A stretch of DNA of 6,624 bases from Desulfobacterales bacterium (lineage in GTDB: Bacteria; Desulfobacterota; Desulfobacteria; Desulfobacterales; C00003106). Position numbers and translations under genes: made by a program. Under the pieces are notes generated by a model, which had not been told where the DNA came from, made no database searches, and saw only the letters and a program-made list of their open reading frames with translations. Shown here piece by piece: positions 5,441 to 6,624 of this stretch (positions are counted from its first letter, which is position 1; every line of letters starts with the position of its first letter). The stretch spans positions 1 through 6,624 of the forward strand of contig DAOVGD010000194.1 of the NCBI GenBank assembly GCA_030672555.1, written 5' to 3'.

Positions 5441-6445
5441 TTATTTCTTGCCTTGCAGTAATTCCTGATAAGTTTCTGATAATTTAATGAATTTGTCATG
5501 ATCTCCCCCTTTGTCGGGGTGTAATTTCTGAGCCATACGCCGATAAAGCCGGGTAAGGCCTCGTCTGGGCATTTTCTTTAAGGCTTCTTTTTTTACACCG
5601 AATATGGTGCTCGCCTCATCCAGGTTCACCGAACTTTTTTTCGGGGGGGCCCTGTAAAACCTTCTGCTGTTCATAAAATTCCGAACATAATCGTCTAAAA
5701 AAGTGCTCCGTCCGTATTCGTTGTCAAAGTACATAATTACATATCTGATCAGGTATTCATGCAATCTACCCTCTAAGTTCATCCCGGCCCAAAAGGAACG
5801 ATTACTGTTCAGCCGGCATATCTCATCGAGGAAATGTTCATCAACCTTGTTTTGATCCAGACCCTGGGGCATTATTGTTGCGATCATCTCCGTAAAAAAT
5901 CTCCGCAGATCGAATATGACATAGACATACGTCTTAAGTTCGGACGGATCAAGAGATCTTTCCATTTCCATAAAGTATTGTTCGATCTCGTCCCTTGATT
6001 TTTCGAGGAGCACGCGGAATAGTTTGGGAGGCGTGCTTACGATTCTTCGCTGGTCCATGGATCCGTATTTTAAGTAATGAAGCCGCCGTTTGTCGAACAG
6101 ATGAACCTGTGTCCGGATCTTTTCTTCCTCAGCCTGGCTGAGCCTTACTCTTTGCGAGGCACCCCTTCGCTGAAAGTGTTCCACCGCGCGCCTGATTTCC
6201 GGCTTTAAGAAACCCCAGAATATATCATCGAGTTCGTCAGAGGTTGGTTCCACCCCAAAAGAACGGAGTCTATCTTCCACCTGTTCATCGATATAGTAGG
6301 CATTGCCCCCTGGATAGACTATATAGCGTGAGGGATTCACGCCCAAATCAAACAGGTCGCGGCTGCGCAGATATTTCCCATCCTGGTAGGATTCCCGGAT
6401 TAAATAGTGGATTCTTCCCTTTATTCTTTTTAGGGCGAGATACAA
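5441..6445 (-). CDS. J-domain protein with unassigned N-terminal region
   Basis: The C-terminal 65 residues or so (about 270-331) form a J domain: a first helix around DEASTIFGVKKEAL, a basic helix RRGLTRLYRRMAQKL, the invariant HPD in HPDKGGD (309-315), and a final helix KFIKLSETYQELL. J domains stimulate the ATPase of Hsp70/DnaK, so this is a class III (J-only) co-chaperone candidate. It has no Gly/Phe linker and no zinc-finger cysteines. Residues 1-269 match no family I can name with confidence. They begin with a basic segment (RIKGRIHYLIRESYQDGKYL) followed by charged, helix-rich sequence containing aromatic clusters; there is no signal peptide or membrane segment, so it should be cytoplasmic. 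The start is TTG: an in-frame TGA lies just two codons upstream, and no ATG occurs until residue 130. An AAGAG about ten bases upstream is a weak ribosome site. It converges on mazG with a 12-nt gap. Confidence 0.85.
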   Translation of the reverse strand: MYLALKRIKGRIHYLIRESYQDGKYLRSRDLFDLGVNPSRYIVYPGGNAYYIDEQVEDRLRSFGVEPTSDELDDIFWGFLKPEIRRAVEHFQRRGASQRVRLSQAEEEKIRTQVHLFDKRRLHYLKYGSMDQRRIVSTPPKLFRVLLEKSRDEIEQYFMEMERSLDPSELKTYVYVIFDLRRFFTEMIATIMPQGLDQNKVDEHFLDEICRLNSNRSFWAGMNLEGRLHEYLIRYVIMYFDNEYGRSTFLDDYVRNFMNSRRFYRAPPKKSSVNLDEASTIFGVKKEALKKMPRRGLTRLYRRMAQKLHPDKGGDHDKFIKLSETYQELLQGKK

Positions 6446-6458
6446 AGTTCAGTCACTC

Positions 6459-6480
6459 TTTATTTGGACGCAGATGAACG
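6459..6480. repeat. possible remnant of dispersed ACGCAGATGA repeat
   Basis: Immediately upstream of the J-domain gene the sequence ggacgcagatgaacg resembles one unit of the GGACGCAGATGAACGCAGAT-type dispersed repeats seen in many bacterial spacers. Only one full unit is visible before the similarity breaks at gctcagcag, so this is a weak call. Confidence 0.25.
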
Positions 6481-6610
6481 CTCAGCAGACAAATATTATT
6501 CTTACGACATATGCGCCTTGTTGTGAAGCGCCAAAACCCTTCCGACAAGGCCAAGTCATTCTCTCACATAACATATTGAAACAACATTTATTTATGTAAA
6601 TTTTCAGATT

Positions 6611-6624
6611 CTCACGCAAAGGCG
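6611..6624. repeat. start of possible CGCAAAG 7-nt array, cut by window end
   Basis: The window ends in tctcacgcaaaggcg, which matches the opening of CGCAAAGGCGCAAAGACG-type 7-nt tandem repeats common in bacterial intergenic DNA. Only one full unit plus three bases are visible, so the call depends on sequence beyond the window. Confidence 0.3.

Noticed and set aside
6520..6545. Hairpin in the spacer upstream of the J-domain gene (gcgc...gcgc)
   Set aside because: Only four contiguous pairs form before a mismatch, and no T-run follows; too weak to call.

Overview
The window carries six complete protein-coding genes with ordinary housekeeping-type functions, separated by unusually structured intergenic DNA. 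Gene content and repeat style suggest a Gram-negative anaerobe of the Desulfobacterota (deltaproteobacterial) kind, or a phylum with similar intergenic repeats. This is an inference from overall style; there is no rRNA or other phylogenetic marker in the window.

Layout: (1) 22-1971 (+) is a long alpha-D-phosphohexomutase (phosphoglucomutase/phosphomannomutase type). (2) 1972-2143 is a convergent spacer holding two oppositely oriented arrays of 7-nt repeats around an inner inverted repeat. (3) 2144-2956 (-) is a PyrK-type flavin/[2Fe-2S] electron-transfer subunit without an adjacent pyrD. (4) 2957-3286 is a spacer holding a second, larger element with two inverted arms of 7-nt repeats. (5) 3287-3706 (-) is a YjbQ/UPF0047 protein. 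(6) 3707-4202 is a spacer of about 500 nt with a third 7-nt repeat array, a 15-bp inverted repeat and a cluster of short GC-rich hairpins. (7) 4203-4724 (+) is a CvpA-family membrane protein that overlaps (8) 4712-5428 (+), a two-domain MazG nucleotide pyrophosphohydrolase starting at TTG. (9) 5441-6445 (-) is a protein with a C-terminal J domain and an unrecognised N-terminal part, also starting at TTG. (10) 6446-6624 is a spacer that ends in what looks like the start of another 7-nt repeat array.

How the genes work together: only cvpA and mazG form a clear transcription unit, with a 13-nt overlap. yjbQ and the pyrK-like gene lie on the same strand but are separated by about 330 nt of repeat DNA, so co-transcription is doubtful. 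Two gene pairs are convergent (mutase/pyrK and mazG/J-domain gene). The second pair has only 12 nt between stop codons and no visible terminator.

I found no defence island, CRISPR array, phage or complete insertion sequence. The strongest candidates for something under-described are the family of 7-nt-periodic inverted-arm elements occupying successive spacers, the MazG with an apparently dead C-terminal site, and the J-domain protein with an unassigned N-terminal region.
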